Shown here piece by piece: positions 1 to 11,356 of a stretch of DNA of 64,000 nt. How positions within the stretch are numbered: the first letter of the stretch is position 1; each line of letters starts with the position of its first letter. The notes under the pieces are model-generated. The model was not told where the DNA came from. It saw only the letters and a program-made list of their open reading frames with translations, and searched no databases. A program made the position numbers and the translations under genes. Source of the stretch: Apostichopus japonicus. Taxonomy: Eukaryota; Echinodermata; Holothuroidea; Aspidochirotida; Stichopodidae. The DNA is taken from positions 25,567,489-25,631,488 of the forward strand of contig NC_092572.1 of the NCBI RefSeq assembly GCF_037975245.1. Reading direction: 5' to 3'.

Positions 1-336
1 GAACAGATACGAGTCGCAATAACTAAGCTCTAGTTTGTTTTTCCTCGTAATTAAACAGTACCGGTCTTTCAAGATTGATGGATTGCTTGATGGATTGCTT
101 GACCAATGCCAAACTGATGTTGTATAAGTAAGCTACGTACGGTCATCTATACTTTTCATCTAATAAGAAAAATTAAGGAATTGGTTCCCCTTCAAGTTGA
201 TTTAATTGAAAAGACGGATTTGGTCGAACGGTTTCAACGAGGATATCCGTGAATCTTCGTGAAGTCTCCCTAAGTAACATTGATTTCGTCCGTTGCTTTA
301 AAATACGACAGTTTACGGTCTCGTTGGACATTCAGG
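1..336 (+). promoter_or_regulatory. 5' flank and probable 5' leader of the first GPCR gene
   Basis: No coding signal is seen before the ATG at 337. A reading frame open from 280 upstream of that ATG begins with a TTG codon and adds residues unlike a receptor N-terminus, so 337 is preferred. No TATA box or other promoter element can be named with confidence. Confidence 0.35.
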
Positions 337-3300
337 ATGGAGGCTGCTGGACCCACCGAAAAACCTTTCGAATTTGACAGCTACGGTCAGCGTCTCTTTA
401 TAGCAATCATCATCTCTTGTATTTTCCTTTCTGGAGTCTTTGGAAACGGTCTGGTCATTTTGTCGGTATTTCTATCACGTCGTCTGCGGAACGTCACTAA
501 CGTCTTTGTGGTCAACTTAGCGTTCGCCGATTTTCTCGTTTGTCTTTTCTCGCCTGCGACCGTCATCGCTCTGTCTAGTCGGAACGGCTGGCCTTTGAAA
601 AGCGAGTTTTACTGTTCGGCTGCAGCCATGATAGTCTACGTCACTATCGGTGTCAGTCTATATAACCTGGCCTCGATCGCAGTTAACCGTTACGTCCTCA
701 TCACCAAACCGGTCGAGACCTATCAACGGATTTTCGGTAAGCAAATCGTCGTGATACTATGGATCGCGTTGTTGTGGATTGTGCCCGGAGTTTTGGTGAT
801 TTTACCGGTGATTATGGGAATCAGTAATATCGGGTATAACACCAAATACCATTCTTGTTCGGATGCCGAATCCGACAGTGAAAGTTCCTCTCTAGAGAAG
901 ATTTACGACCTCATTTTGCTCCTTGGCCTCTTCCCCGGACCAACAATTGTTCTTATTGTCTGCTACTGGAAAATCTACAGACACGTCTTGACACATTCAA
1001 AACGACTGGCATTAAACAAGGAAGAATCGGACGCTCTGTCGATGACCAATGATAGTAAAGGTGCTACTAAGTCTAACGAAGATACTGGGTATGTATATGT
1101 ATATATATATATAAACACACGCACACACACGCACACACAAGAATGATGAAAGATACAGGCTTATATCATTTCCAACAAACAGACTTATTCATGGTGATCA
1201 TGATACCTTCCCACATCCTATGTTTCTTCCTTATGTAATGACAAACATCCTCTCAGTTAACCGCTGCCATTTACGTTTGTTTCACAGACAACTCGTCTTA
1301 CAGGTCATTCGACTAATGTATCGCTGATATATACAATGGCCAAGTCGGTGCTGATAGTGAAAACCATCAGTACACAATATTCTGAAGGTTTCAGTCAGAA
1401 GTAAATTTTATTACGTGCTTCTTTTAAATGATAACGCATGACTGGGTTCCTGTCTGTGACGGATAATGACGTCATGAAAACGTTGAACATATGTTGTACA
1501 GTAAAAGCGAATACTTTGAACAGAGGTTATGTGGAAACATATTAAGCAATATTCCAACAGGCTTTCACTGTGCCTGCTATAACGAAAGCGTTGCTCAATG
1601 AGACTGGTGACATAGTTTGTATTTTATATTCTTATCATCCATTTCTTCCACTACGTATTGTTTCCAACTTAAACTTAAACAAAGTAATTATTGAACAATG
1701 CTGTTTGAGAAGCTCCTTTAACACTTTCTTTTTGGTTCTTAAGCAAAAGTGTTATAGCAGAGCTCTGTAATGTTATACGAACGATGTCTGTTGTAATCCC
1801 GTTCCCAGCTCCTTTTCCATCGCTAACTTCGAATGAATGTGTCTATGATATTTCCAGAAAAAAAAACCTGCATACGGCGTCTGACAAACTCCTAAACAAT
1901 TTCCTTCTGGGTTAAAAGCAAAGGCTTTGCTGACTTGGAAAACACCTTCTTATCTCTTGTAACTCCTCCATCTCGATTGTTTCGAATCAAACTGTATAAT
2001 TGATAATTCTTCAAACAACGCACGCCTATATAATGTGTCCTCTTAACTCAATGGACGGTGTAATGAATGTCAATCGATACAACCATGAGTCATATTGTGG
2101 GGTATTTTCCTTTCAATAATGACGTAAAAATACGAAATGGCTTGATGTACAAAGTAACCAAAACAATTGCACCCAACGCAAGATATGCCTGTAACATGGC
2201 CAACGTTTTACAACACAGTGCACATACTATGTGGGAATTAGAGGGATAGGTGATCGATGTAGCAGTTTATGGCAAGCCACGTGGGGCAAACACCGAATAA
2301 TGCATCAGCGTATTAATTTGAATATATACGCGTATTAATTCGAAATATATACGCGTATATATTATTAGCCAAACAGAAGGCTTAAATGTATCCGCTTATT
2401 GATTCGAATATATAAAAGGTTTAATTCGAATACATAGGCCTATGAGGATAAATTCGAATACATATGAGGATTAATTCGAATATATACACGTATTAATTCG
2501 AATACATACACGTATTAAGTAATGCTGTTTTCTAGATCAAGTACTTTGGGCCTGGGTGTACGTCAATATAGATATTAACTTTGCAAAGAATCACTTATTG
2601 CACTGGCGAGGCTACAATGTGTGTGAAAGCTATAAGAATGTCAGTTATTGTCTGATTTAATACGCGTATATATTCGAATTAATACGCGTATATATTCGTA
2701 TTAGTACGAGGATATATTATGCGGTGTTTGTCACAAATGGCTTGCCATAGCCGTTTCATCACATCGCCATACATTTGCCCTGATAGCTATTTTGTTTCAT
2801 CGCACTTACTATCACCAATGTACAAACCACAAAGCCTTAGCCTATAAGGTACCAGGTAAATTTGATTCCTGTTTGGTATCAGAAACGACCTGCATAAACC
2901 TCTCCGTTTGACTCTTCATAAAGGTTTCATATATCAAACAATTGAAACTAAGGTTTTCAAATGTGCAATTCAATACTCTTACTCCCCCAAGTAACCCCCC
3001 TTGTTTTTTTTTTGTTTTTTTTTTGCAGTGTGGTGTCAATTTACTTTCTAATACACATTTCCGGGTTCATTGCGCGAATCAATATTTCATTGGTTTGGAT
3101 TAAATTCTGGATTATGAAAATATATTGTCAATAATTTAGCCATGTTTGTCAAGAATATGGAAACGATATGCGCTTTTCGGCTCTTGCGTATATTTCATTA
3201 TAAGAAAGTGTCTTTATTGACAAAAAGCCTACTACTGATTGTCGATTTTTTTTTTACTTAAAAAAACTTCAAATATTCATCAACACGTTGCCCTGATTCA

Positions 3301-4937
3301 GGGTATAACGAGGGTGGACAAAAAAGATCCATTATTCCATTAACGAAATCGTAATAATTGAAACATTTTTATACGCATGTGTCAACATCTAATTTGCATA
3401 CACACTTTGAAAACGAGCTTTTGGTTCTTATTGCCCGCGATGATTGGCTATTCTACTAATTGTGCATTTTTGATGACGGAAAAACATGATTTGACATCAC
3501 AATGTGCTACTTAAGTAATATAAAAGTGAGTTTATAAGCAAGTAGTGATGTTTTTTGTTGTTGTTATACAACTCAGCCGCAAAGCACCCAAGTGGACGGT
3601 ATCAGTTTACCTTTGAACATTTTTGTAATACAATACACTGTATACAGTGTTATTCGAAACTTGATAAAAGTGTTTAGTTTTCGTATTGAGCTGTGTTTGC
3701 AGATGAGGCACTGATGTAATGGTTCTGTGTGTTAGGCTTACTTGTCCAGCCACTTTCATTGACAATCATCTCCAAAAAAAATGTTTAGTTTTCTTATAGA
3801 GCTTGGTTTGTAGATGAGGAACTGATGTAATGGTTCTGTGTGTTAGGCAAACTTGTCCAGTCACTTTCATTGATAATCATCTCCATAAAAAAGTGTTTAG
3901 TTTTCTTATTGAGCTTTTATTGCAGATGAGGAACTGATGTAATGGTTCTGTGTGTTAGACTAGCTTGTCCAGTCACTTTCATTGATAATCATCTCCATAA
4001 AATAGTGTTTAGTTTTCTTATTGAGCTTTTATTGCAGATGAGGAACTGATGTAATGGTTCTGTGTGTAAGACTAACTTGTCCAGTCACTTTCATTGATAA
4101 TCATCTAAACAATAAAGTGTTCAGTTTTCTTATTGAGCTTTGTTTGTAGATGAGGCACTGATGTTATAGACTAACTTGTCCAGTCACTTTCATTGATAAT
4201 CATCTAAAACGTAAAGTGTTTAGTTTTCTTATTGAGCTTTGTTTTGCAGATGAGACCATGACGTAACGGTTCTGTGTGTTAGACTAACTTGTCCAGTCAC
4301 TTTCATTGAGAATCATCCCAAATATAGACGTACATCATTAAAAACTACAAGTGGTATAGAATGGACCCTTTCACTGATAGCGGTGATTTTGTAACGGTTC
4401 ACAACTTTGTAATTTAACGTATTTTTCGTGTCTTTACAGTTCGGTAATCTTTTCCGTTGTATCAATTTTTTAACTTTTTTTTTGCTTCCTTTTAATATTT
4501 TCAGAAATATGTCCGAAAGTAACTCGTGCGCCAGCCTCCCTCGGACAGGCGTCTCAGATTCCGAGACAGTGGAAGGGTCCATCAAACCAAAGAGGAAGAA
4601 GAGGAGAAAGAAGACGGTGAAATCCAACCTCTCACGGCGTCAGGTCGAGATAACGAAGAATCTCTTCTACGTGCTCTGTGCCTTCCTGGTCTGTATCACC
4701 CCATACCTCATCCTCTTGGTCTTTAATGACGACGGACCGCTGGCGGCGTTTGCTCCATACGCAGCCGCCTGCCTCATGATCAACAACTGTATTAATTGGA
4801 TCATCTACGCGACGAAACATCCTCACTTTAAAGTCGTCTTCAAATGTATTCTCACCTGTAAATGGCGAGAAATACCCGAGCCGGTCGGTTGGCTAAGAGA
4901 TAGGGGTGACGGTAACAAATTATGTCCTTGTTGTTGA
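337..4937 (+). CDS. Rhodopsin-family (class A) G-protein-coupled receptor, moody/melatonin-receptor-like, two exons
   Basis: Exons are 337-1088 and 4505-4937 (stop TGA at 4935), giving 394 aa. The donor is GTATGT and the acceptor TTTTCAG, and the phase 2 join is exact. Seven hydrophobic segments are visible. TM1 has GN (N37) and TM2 has LAFAD (D65). C93 precedes TM3, which ends in NRY (117-119) where most class A receptors have DRY. TM6 carries CITPY instead of CWxP, and TM7 ends NWIIYATKHPHF, a variant of NPxxY. The third intracellular loop is long, Ser-rich, then strongly basic (KPKRKKRRKK), and is where the intron falls. The tail ends in a Cys cluster (CPCC), possibly palmitoylated. NRY with a KHPHF-type helix 8 is typical of invertebrate moody-like orphan receptors; the ligand is unknown. 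The protein should lie in the plasma membrane. The family call is firm, the subfamily tentative. Confidence 0.88.
2268..2749. mobile_element. Foldback / long-TIR MITE-like element
   Basis: The ends are inverted copies about 40 bp long. The left end runs TATGGCAAGCC...CAAACACCG.ATAAT and the right end is its reverse complement with a few mismatches (2710-2749). The inner part is made of palindromic units of the type CGTATTAATTCGAATATATACG, in opposite orientations in the two arms (about 2310-2520 and 2660-2715). No coding capacity. A clear target-site duplication was not found. Confidence 0.65.
3666..4318 (+). repeat. ~112-bp tandem repeat, six copies
   Basis: Units begin near 3670, 3782, 3893, 4005, 4118 and 4217 with GTGTTTAGTTTTC and end with CACTTTCATTGATAATCATC. 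Spacing is 111-113 bp, except the fifth unit (99 bp), which has an internal deletion. The array ends about 190 bp before GPCR exon 2. Confidence 0.9.
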
Positions 4938-6932
4938 ATATTCATGACTTTGGAAACAAAACCAAAGAATCAGTATAACGCACAAAATATCTGCTGATAA
5001 TTGGTTTGTATGTTATACATGAGAAGAAAAAGAAGATTGATTTAGGTTTTCCCCGTACTTTGGCCTAACACTAACACTATAGGAAAGCCTGTGTGAATAT
5101 ACTCATGAGCAATAAAAAAAAAAAAATTGAACGGGAAAGAAAGATACATTGTCATGACAACAAAGGACGCAAAATGGGATTGGTGTTAATGTTTTGTTAT
5201 ATAGTTAAATGAACATTTAAGAGTTGCTTTATAACAGGCCAGTCAACAACTAATTATAATTCATTGTTATCCTGAGCAATTAAAACAAACATTTTCATAT
5301 AATTTTATTATCCATGAAAGGTTTCATGGTGGTAAACTCTTTTGAAAGAATACACAACACTTCATGCAGAACAAAGATACATTACTGTGAGTTGTGTGTG
5401 ATGATTTCTTACAGAGTAATACAAAATAATAATAATAATCATGTAAATAAAAAAGAAAAAAATATTAAGATATGAAAACTTATTGAAATTACTTACACAA
5501 GATGTTGTCAGAATTATGCACAACTTAATTGTTCAAAGGCTGTTTTAGTTGGTGGAATTTAAGCTCGGTTAACTTACTTGTATGGTATCGGATTTTCTTA
5601 CAAAAACCACTCGTGCTCATTTCAGCCACTAACGTGAACAATTGTATTTTATTTTAACGATTTCATTTCTAAATATAGATTAACATTTATTCTCTCATGC
5701 ATTTTATTGAACATTTGGCAACATGGTAAATATAGAATGGTGATCAATGTGTGTGGACCGTTATGTTGCTAGACTCGAGAATAATGTCCCATTCATGCAC
5801 AGCGATGCCCTTAGCCTCATATTATGTGCAATCATGATATGCATCACATACAGCTAATTAGCCTACATGTCGAACTTTACTCGGGCTAGGTGTAATTTTA
5901 AGGTTAATGAAAGAAACTATTTTTCATAATAATGGACAAATGTAGGCTTATTCAGAAGTTCGCCCCTCGAGTGAAAATGTGACATTCTGTTCATTCGTTG
6001 TTTTTTTTTTATACTATAGTTATGAATTGGTATTATTAGCTTCGATACTCGATCATGGGTTGGCAATTTGATCACAACGCTAATAGTGACCCATGGCGGA
6101 TACGTAATTGAGGTCCGTTCTTGGTAAAGGGGGACTCTTTCCCTGATTTAGATGTCTCCGACCTTTTCATCCTTCTATAAAGTCTACCTAAGTCCTAAGA
6201 CGAGACACGCGACCATCTTCAAGATAAATATAACGTAATCTTGGACATATCAGCTGGTATTGCGGTATAGTAAACTTAGCCTACCGTGAATTTACTCGGA
6301 ACATACAGTAAGCTACTGAGCTGTTGTGAAGGCCTAGCCTATCCTTCGGGTTAAGATGACTGACGTTTGTTTGCTATTTCCATTGGTTTACAATGATCTC
6401 GCATCGATGAAGCCAATAATTTTAAATATTCTTCTAAAGTAAATCTGTATGATAATCACACTTTTGTTATTTTGAATGACGATGTCGCGGAGACATCCGA
6501 CGAATGCTGCTTCCACCAAACACGTACGTGTCATAGTTGACACTCAGGTCAATTCTAGACTGTTTGTTAACGGTTGATGATGGTATAGGCTAGGCCTATC
6601 GTGATTGCTGATGAACTATCTATCCTACCATGCTCAGTGATGTGTCGATGGTTGGTTTTTTTCAACTGTGTTACTCAACCTCTAAAGGCAAAGTACAACT
6701 TTGCAAACAAGAAGGAGAAAATTGCCAAAAAATCAAATAATATATAGCCTATATCAAAAAGGAAAAATAAATAAATAAGGAGAAACTAATTTGGTCGTCT
6801 AATATTGGGCTGGGAAATTGGAAGCAAATTTGCTTTATGATATAGCTGCAGTTAAATAATAGAACTTTCATCTTTGTCAAGATATTACCAATACTTAACT
6901 GCAAGAAGGAAAGACGCACGATGAATAAAAGC
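4938..6932. other. Intergenic stretch, no gene recognised
   Basis: AT-rich sequence with short A and T runs and no reading frame with family resemblance. Only the GPCR 3' end is assigned here. Confidence 0.5.
5111..5116 (+). other. Candidate polyadenylation signal of the first GPCR gene
   Basis: AATAAA lies 174 bases after the stop codon and is followed by an A-rich run. It is the first such hexamer downstream. Confidence 0.5.
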
Positions 6933-7303
6933 CAAGGGCGTAGGAACCGGGGGCCTGGGGGCACCAGCCCCCACAGTGAAAAATGTGGAGGGGCGGAAGT
7001 ATCATTCCGCCCCCCCCCCCGCTTCGCAAGTCAGAAAACCCCTTTTCATTTCCAAATGAGAAAAAAAATCTCATTTGGAGCACCAAATTGCATTTAAGGC
7101 CTGGTGAAAATACAAAATTAAGTTTACAAAATGGAGTGGGTGTTGAAGTGTGCTATATTGCACCAAATTGCATCTGAGGCTACCTGGAAATGCAAAAAAT
7201 TCCAAAGGGGAGGGGTCACCCCCGCCCCTTAGACCCCTCCCCCAGGCCGGCCATCAGTCTTCAGCCCCCCCCCCCCACTCAAAAGTACCTTCCTACGCCA
7301 CTG
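6933..7303. mobile_element. hAT-type MITE with 8-bp target-site duplication
   Basis: The left end is CAAGGGCGTAGGAACC; the right end, reverse complemented, is CAGTGGCGTAGGAAGG. The element is flanked by a perfect 8-bp duplication ATAAAAGC (6925-6932 and 7304-7311), as expected for hAT transposition. The interior has long C and G runs and no transposase. Length is 371 bp. Confidence 0.85.
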
Positions 7304-7311
7304 ATAAAAGC

Positions 7312-8774
7312 TATAAAGAGACACCGGGGTTTGTACGGTATTCTAGGCTTTATATAACCCACCGTTTTGTTTTGCGTGAATCATTTCATGTTTGCAGAAT
7401 TGGTGATACTTCAGTATATCAAACATGCTTTACAACAGAGGTTTATTGTATAGGCCTATAGTAGCGACAGTTAAAACAAAAATCAGATATATTTTTGTCA
7501 TATACATAGAGTATGCATGTAGTGCAATTGGAGAGAGCTGAACGCATGAAAATGAATTGGAACTGGGAGAGAACAGAATTTACATGTAAGGTAAACCGGC
7601 GAGTTTGAGGAAGATCAACGTAATAAGTGAGGGGGTATGATTCTAATACTCGAAGCCGGTTCTACACTCGTATATACCATTCCCCACAGTGATGTTGTAT
7701 AAACTCCAATAACATAATTTCACAAATTGAAGGACACTCCGAGATTGGAACTGATCTGTACCGGGATACGTTTCCAATTCACCTCCAATTCACCGCCTGT
7801 CGATCTGTCTCCCTCCAACGATTCAGAGGTATAGGCTCTATATCCGCATTAATTCGGTTTCTCTTTGGTATCAATGTTTTACTATTGCTTTCTGATTATT
7901 TTTTCCATAATAAAGAGTTTGGTGAAGGGAAAAAGACGTCAATATCTCCCGTTTATTTATTTATTGTTTTTATTTATCTTTGAATTGCCTTACGGAATTG
8001 AAGTTTTGAAGAGTTACAATTAAATGCCAGGGCACATGGGCCCGGCACAATATTGACACAAATTAGCATAAAAGTAGGCCCCCCTACTCGAGTATACCAA
8101 GAAACGACAAAGAAAAGAAATTTGGAAAGAAAGGCAATTAGACGTTAATGATCAAACGAAAGATAAAAATAGAATACAATTAGGAAACTATACAGCGATA
8201 TTTTCGGTCTCTTAACAAAAATGGCAGAGAGTGTCATGTCACGTGAATGCCGGCCTCCCGAGTTTGATTTATATTCGAATTTCTTTGCATTCTAGTTTAG
8301 TTAAATTCTGTTTAGTCTTGTGTTAATCATATAAATATATTGCAATACTGCAGTCTCCTTCAAGCCCAATAACGTATACTAAACAACGACCCCCCGACCC
8401 CCACACAAGTGCCAAGGAAAGAACAGACCATGGGAAGAAAAGGAGGGGCATTTAGATGTTCAAAAGCGGAACAAACTTAACGTAAAATAATAACAGACTA
8501 GAATGATACTTTGATATCACACAAATAAACAAATAGGCTGGCGACTATTAGTTTGTACTGTGCCCACTAATGCTACATTGGCCAGAGTCACACAGTATAA
8601 GCTTTGCCCACCCAGTCCACCCCTCGATTTGGAGGAAAACAGCCTCACTTGCCCTTTTCTATACTTCAAAGAAACCAGTAAAGGAAGTTATAAAGAACCA
8701 ACTTGCATTAAGGCTGATAGCTATAGAAACCTAATGTCATTTGTCTCATAATGCACCATTTCATGTATAACATG
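7312..8774. other. Intergenic stretch, no gene recognised
   Basis: Mixed AT-rich sequence. No exon, RNA gene or clear repeat is recognised on either strand. Confidence 0.45.
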
Positions 8775-8937
8775 CAGGCATGAGCTTTTTCCGCGAATTC
8801 GCGGAATATCCGTGATTTCTTTTCTACCTCGGGGACAAAAACTATTATCCTAACACACTGTAGCATACGCAAACTGGAGCCTATACCGCAATTTTGGCAA
8901 AGTTCCGTGATTTTTTTTTACCCCATGCTTATCCCTG
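8775..8937. mobile_element. 163-bp MITE, copy A, 6-bp target-site duplication
   Basis: Nearly identical to 63476-63637. Terminal inverted repeats are CAGGCATGAGC and CAGGGATAAGC. The flanks carry AACATG on both sides (8769-8774 and 8938-8943). Near the left end lies a perfect palindrome TTCCGCGAATTCGCGGAA, and TTCCGTGATTTTTT recurs near the right end. No coding capacity. Confidence 0.75.
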
Positions 8938-8943
8938 AACATG

Positions 8944-9815
8944 GCTCTCCCCCACCCCCCTCCACCCCAACTCCTAAATGAGAGTCCACGTCAACCATTC
9001 CAGTACCACACCCCTTCCTTATTTAAATCCTGTACCCTCTCACACGATGCTTCCAAGCACTCATACTAACAGTATAAAATAGTTCCGAGGTTTAATCTTC
9101 TAGAAACAGGGTATCTTCACACTGTTCATATAGTCAGTATACGTGATTCGAAACATGAAGCAAAGGTACAGTGACAAAAAAACTGAACAAAAGAAAGAAC
9201 AAAACGGATGAAAAGCAAAACAAAAGAAAACAAGAATTACAGCCAACAAATAAAAGACGAAAATTTGGCTCAATTGGATGGGACTGCACCGTGGCCAGGG
9301 GTCAACACAGATTTCGGTTTTAGAATCTCACTTTATACCATTTCACAGTCAAGGGTTGTAGGGTATTGCAATATATTTATGATACGGAGAAAAAAGAAAA
9401 CATATTCTCCAATATTTATTTGTGGCCAACAAATTGCCATGACCAAAAGCAAAGAATATTGTAAAGTAACGAAGCAACAGAAATGGACAGAGACAGTGAT
9501 GATATAGTTATGATTAGTAATCTATTTGGCCTTTACATCATTTCCAGGTTTACAATGTGGGACTGAACTGATTAAACTGACCTGGTGAATCCTACCTGTG
9601 ATGAGTGATACCCAGTATGTGGTTCTCTCTTTTAATAATTTGAATTACTCAGGGTGATGCATGTACCCCTATTATCACCCTCCCCCCCCCCAAAAAAATA
9701 AAATTCACTCCTCTCCTCCTCCCCCTGTCAAAGTAGCAGTGAGGATGAGAGCGTTGAGACTCTACAGCTGTGAAAAATGTGAGGCTGCTCTCCTGGTGTT
9801 GTCTACACATGTTAT
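8944..9815. other. Intergenic stretch, no gene recognised
   Basis: Contains a segment near 9049-9090 (GCTTCCAAGCACTCATACT...) related to the ~92-bp tandem unit at 23490-23765. No gene is recognised. Confidence 0.45.
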
Positions 9816-10990
9816 GTGTCCTTCTTGTTTCATGGTGTTGCCTTGATGTTTCATGGTGTTCTCTGGATGCTTCATGGTGTTGCCTTGATGTTTCATGGTG
9901 CTGTCTTCATGTTTCATGGTGTTCTCTGGATGCTTCATGGTGTTGCCTTGATGTTTCATGGTGCTATCTTCATATTTCATGGTGTTGCCTTGATGGTTCA
10001 TGGTGTTGTCTTTCATGGTTCATGGTGCTGTCTTGATGTTTCATGGTGTTCTCATGATGCTTCATGGTGTTGCCTTGATGTTTCATGGTGCTGTCTTGAT
10101 GTTTCAACGTGCTGCCTTGATGGTTCATGGTGTTGTCTTTCATGGTTCATGGTGCTGTCTTCATGTTTCATGGTGTTCTCTTGATGCTTCATGGTGTTGC
10201 CTTGATGTTTCATGGTGCTGTCTTCATATTTCATGGTGTTGCCTTGATGGTTCATGGTGTTGCCTTGATGTTTCATGGTGCTATCTTCATATTTCATGGT
10301 GTTGCCTTGATGGTTCATGGTGTTGTCTTTCATGGTTCATGGTGCTGTCTTCATGTTTCATGGTGTTCTCTTGATGCTTCATGGTGTTGCCTTGATGTTT
10401 CATGGTGCTGTCTTCATATTTCATGGTGTTGCCTTGATGGTTCATGGTGTTGCCTTGATGTTTCATGGTGCTATCTTCATATTTCATGGTGCTGCCTTGA
10501 TGGTTCATGGTGTTGTCTTTCATGGTTCATGGTGCTGTCTTCATGTTTCATGGTGTTGCCTTGATGCTTCATGGTGTTGTCTTTCATGGTTCATGGTGCT
10601 GTCTTCATATTTCATGGTGTTGCCTTGATGGTTCATGGTGTTGTCTTTTATGGTTCATGGTGCTGTCTTCATATTTCATGGTGTTGCCTTGATGGTTCAT
10701 GGTGTTGTCTTTCATGGTTCATGGTGCTGTCTTCACATTTCATGGTGTTGCCTTCATGGTGTTGTCTTTCATGTTTAATGGTGTTTCTTCCTGTTTCATG
10801 GTGTTGCCTTCATTTTCAAAGTGTCATAACTACATTTCAAGGTATATGGTGTTGTCCCCTGTTGTAACTATCTTTCATAATTTCATCTTCATGTTTCATG
10901 GTGCTGTCCTCATGTTTCATGGTGTTTCATTCATGTTTCATGGTTTTGTGTTCATATCTTCATGGTGTTTCATGATTTTCTTATTCATGT
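9816..10990. repeat. ~21-bp minisatellite array, 1.2 kb
   Basis: Built from variants of a 21-bp unit of the form CATGGTGTTGCCTTGATGTTT. A higher-order repeat of exactly 190 bp is visible (10127 onward repeats at 10317 onward). The unit decays towards 10750-10990. Because 21 is a multiple of three and the unit lacks stops in several frames, long open frames appear on both strands; these are by-products. It lies just 3' of the divergent MRE11 gene. Confidence 0.92.
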
Positions 10991-11118
10991 CCCCATGTCG
11001 TGTGAGGTGAAGTGTTGTAAGATTCTATCTTTGGATGCTAGGATAGTGCAAGCCTTCATGGTGGCGCCCTTCATGTTCTGCTGTAGCCTTCTCCATGTTT
11101 CAAGGTCTATGACGTAGC

Positions 11119-11124
11119 TTTATT
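11119..11124 (-). other. Candidate polyadenylation signal of the divergent MRE11 gene
   Basis: AATAAA on the minus strand, 233 bases after the stop codon at 11357-11359. Confidence 0.4.
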
Positions 11125-11356
11125 GCTTTGAAATTCGTGTTTCTGCACATTTTCTTTCTGCAGGCTTTCACTGTGTTGTTTCAGTCCACATTCTATAATG
11201 CTGACTGCATGTCCAGTTCAAGTTTCCAATACTTCCATACCAAGAATAGCCAAATTCTCTCTCTCCCTAACGTTAAGAGGCAGACTTGCCAGCTTCACAG
11301 TATGAGGGATACAACACTCCCGGGACTTCGACATAGCCGTTTCTATCTTCACATCT

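Larger units (their letters stand above)
1089..4504 (+). other. Intron 1 of the first GPCR gene
   Basis: Single phase 2 intron. It starts with a short TA/CA microsatellite right at the donor (about 1090-1140), holds a foldback element (2268-2749) and ends with a ~112-bp tandem array (3666-4318). No other coding exon is recognised; the short open frames inside it have no family resemblance. Confidence 0.7.

Noticed and set aside
9762-10867. Long overlapping open frames on both strands with Cys/Trp-rich or His-rich repeats
   Set aside because: They are by-products of a 21-bp tandem repeat whose unit length is a multiple of three; no start context, splice logic or family match.
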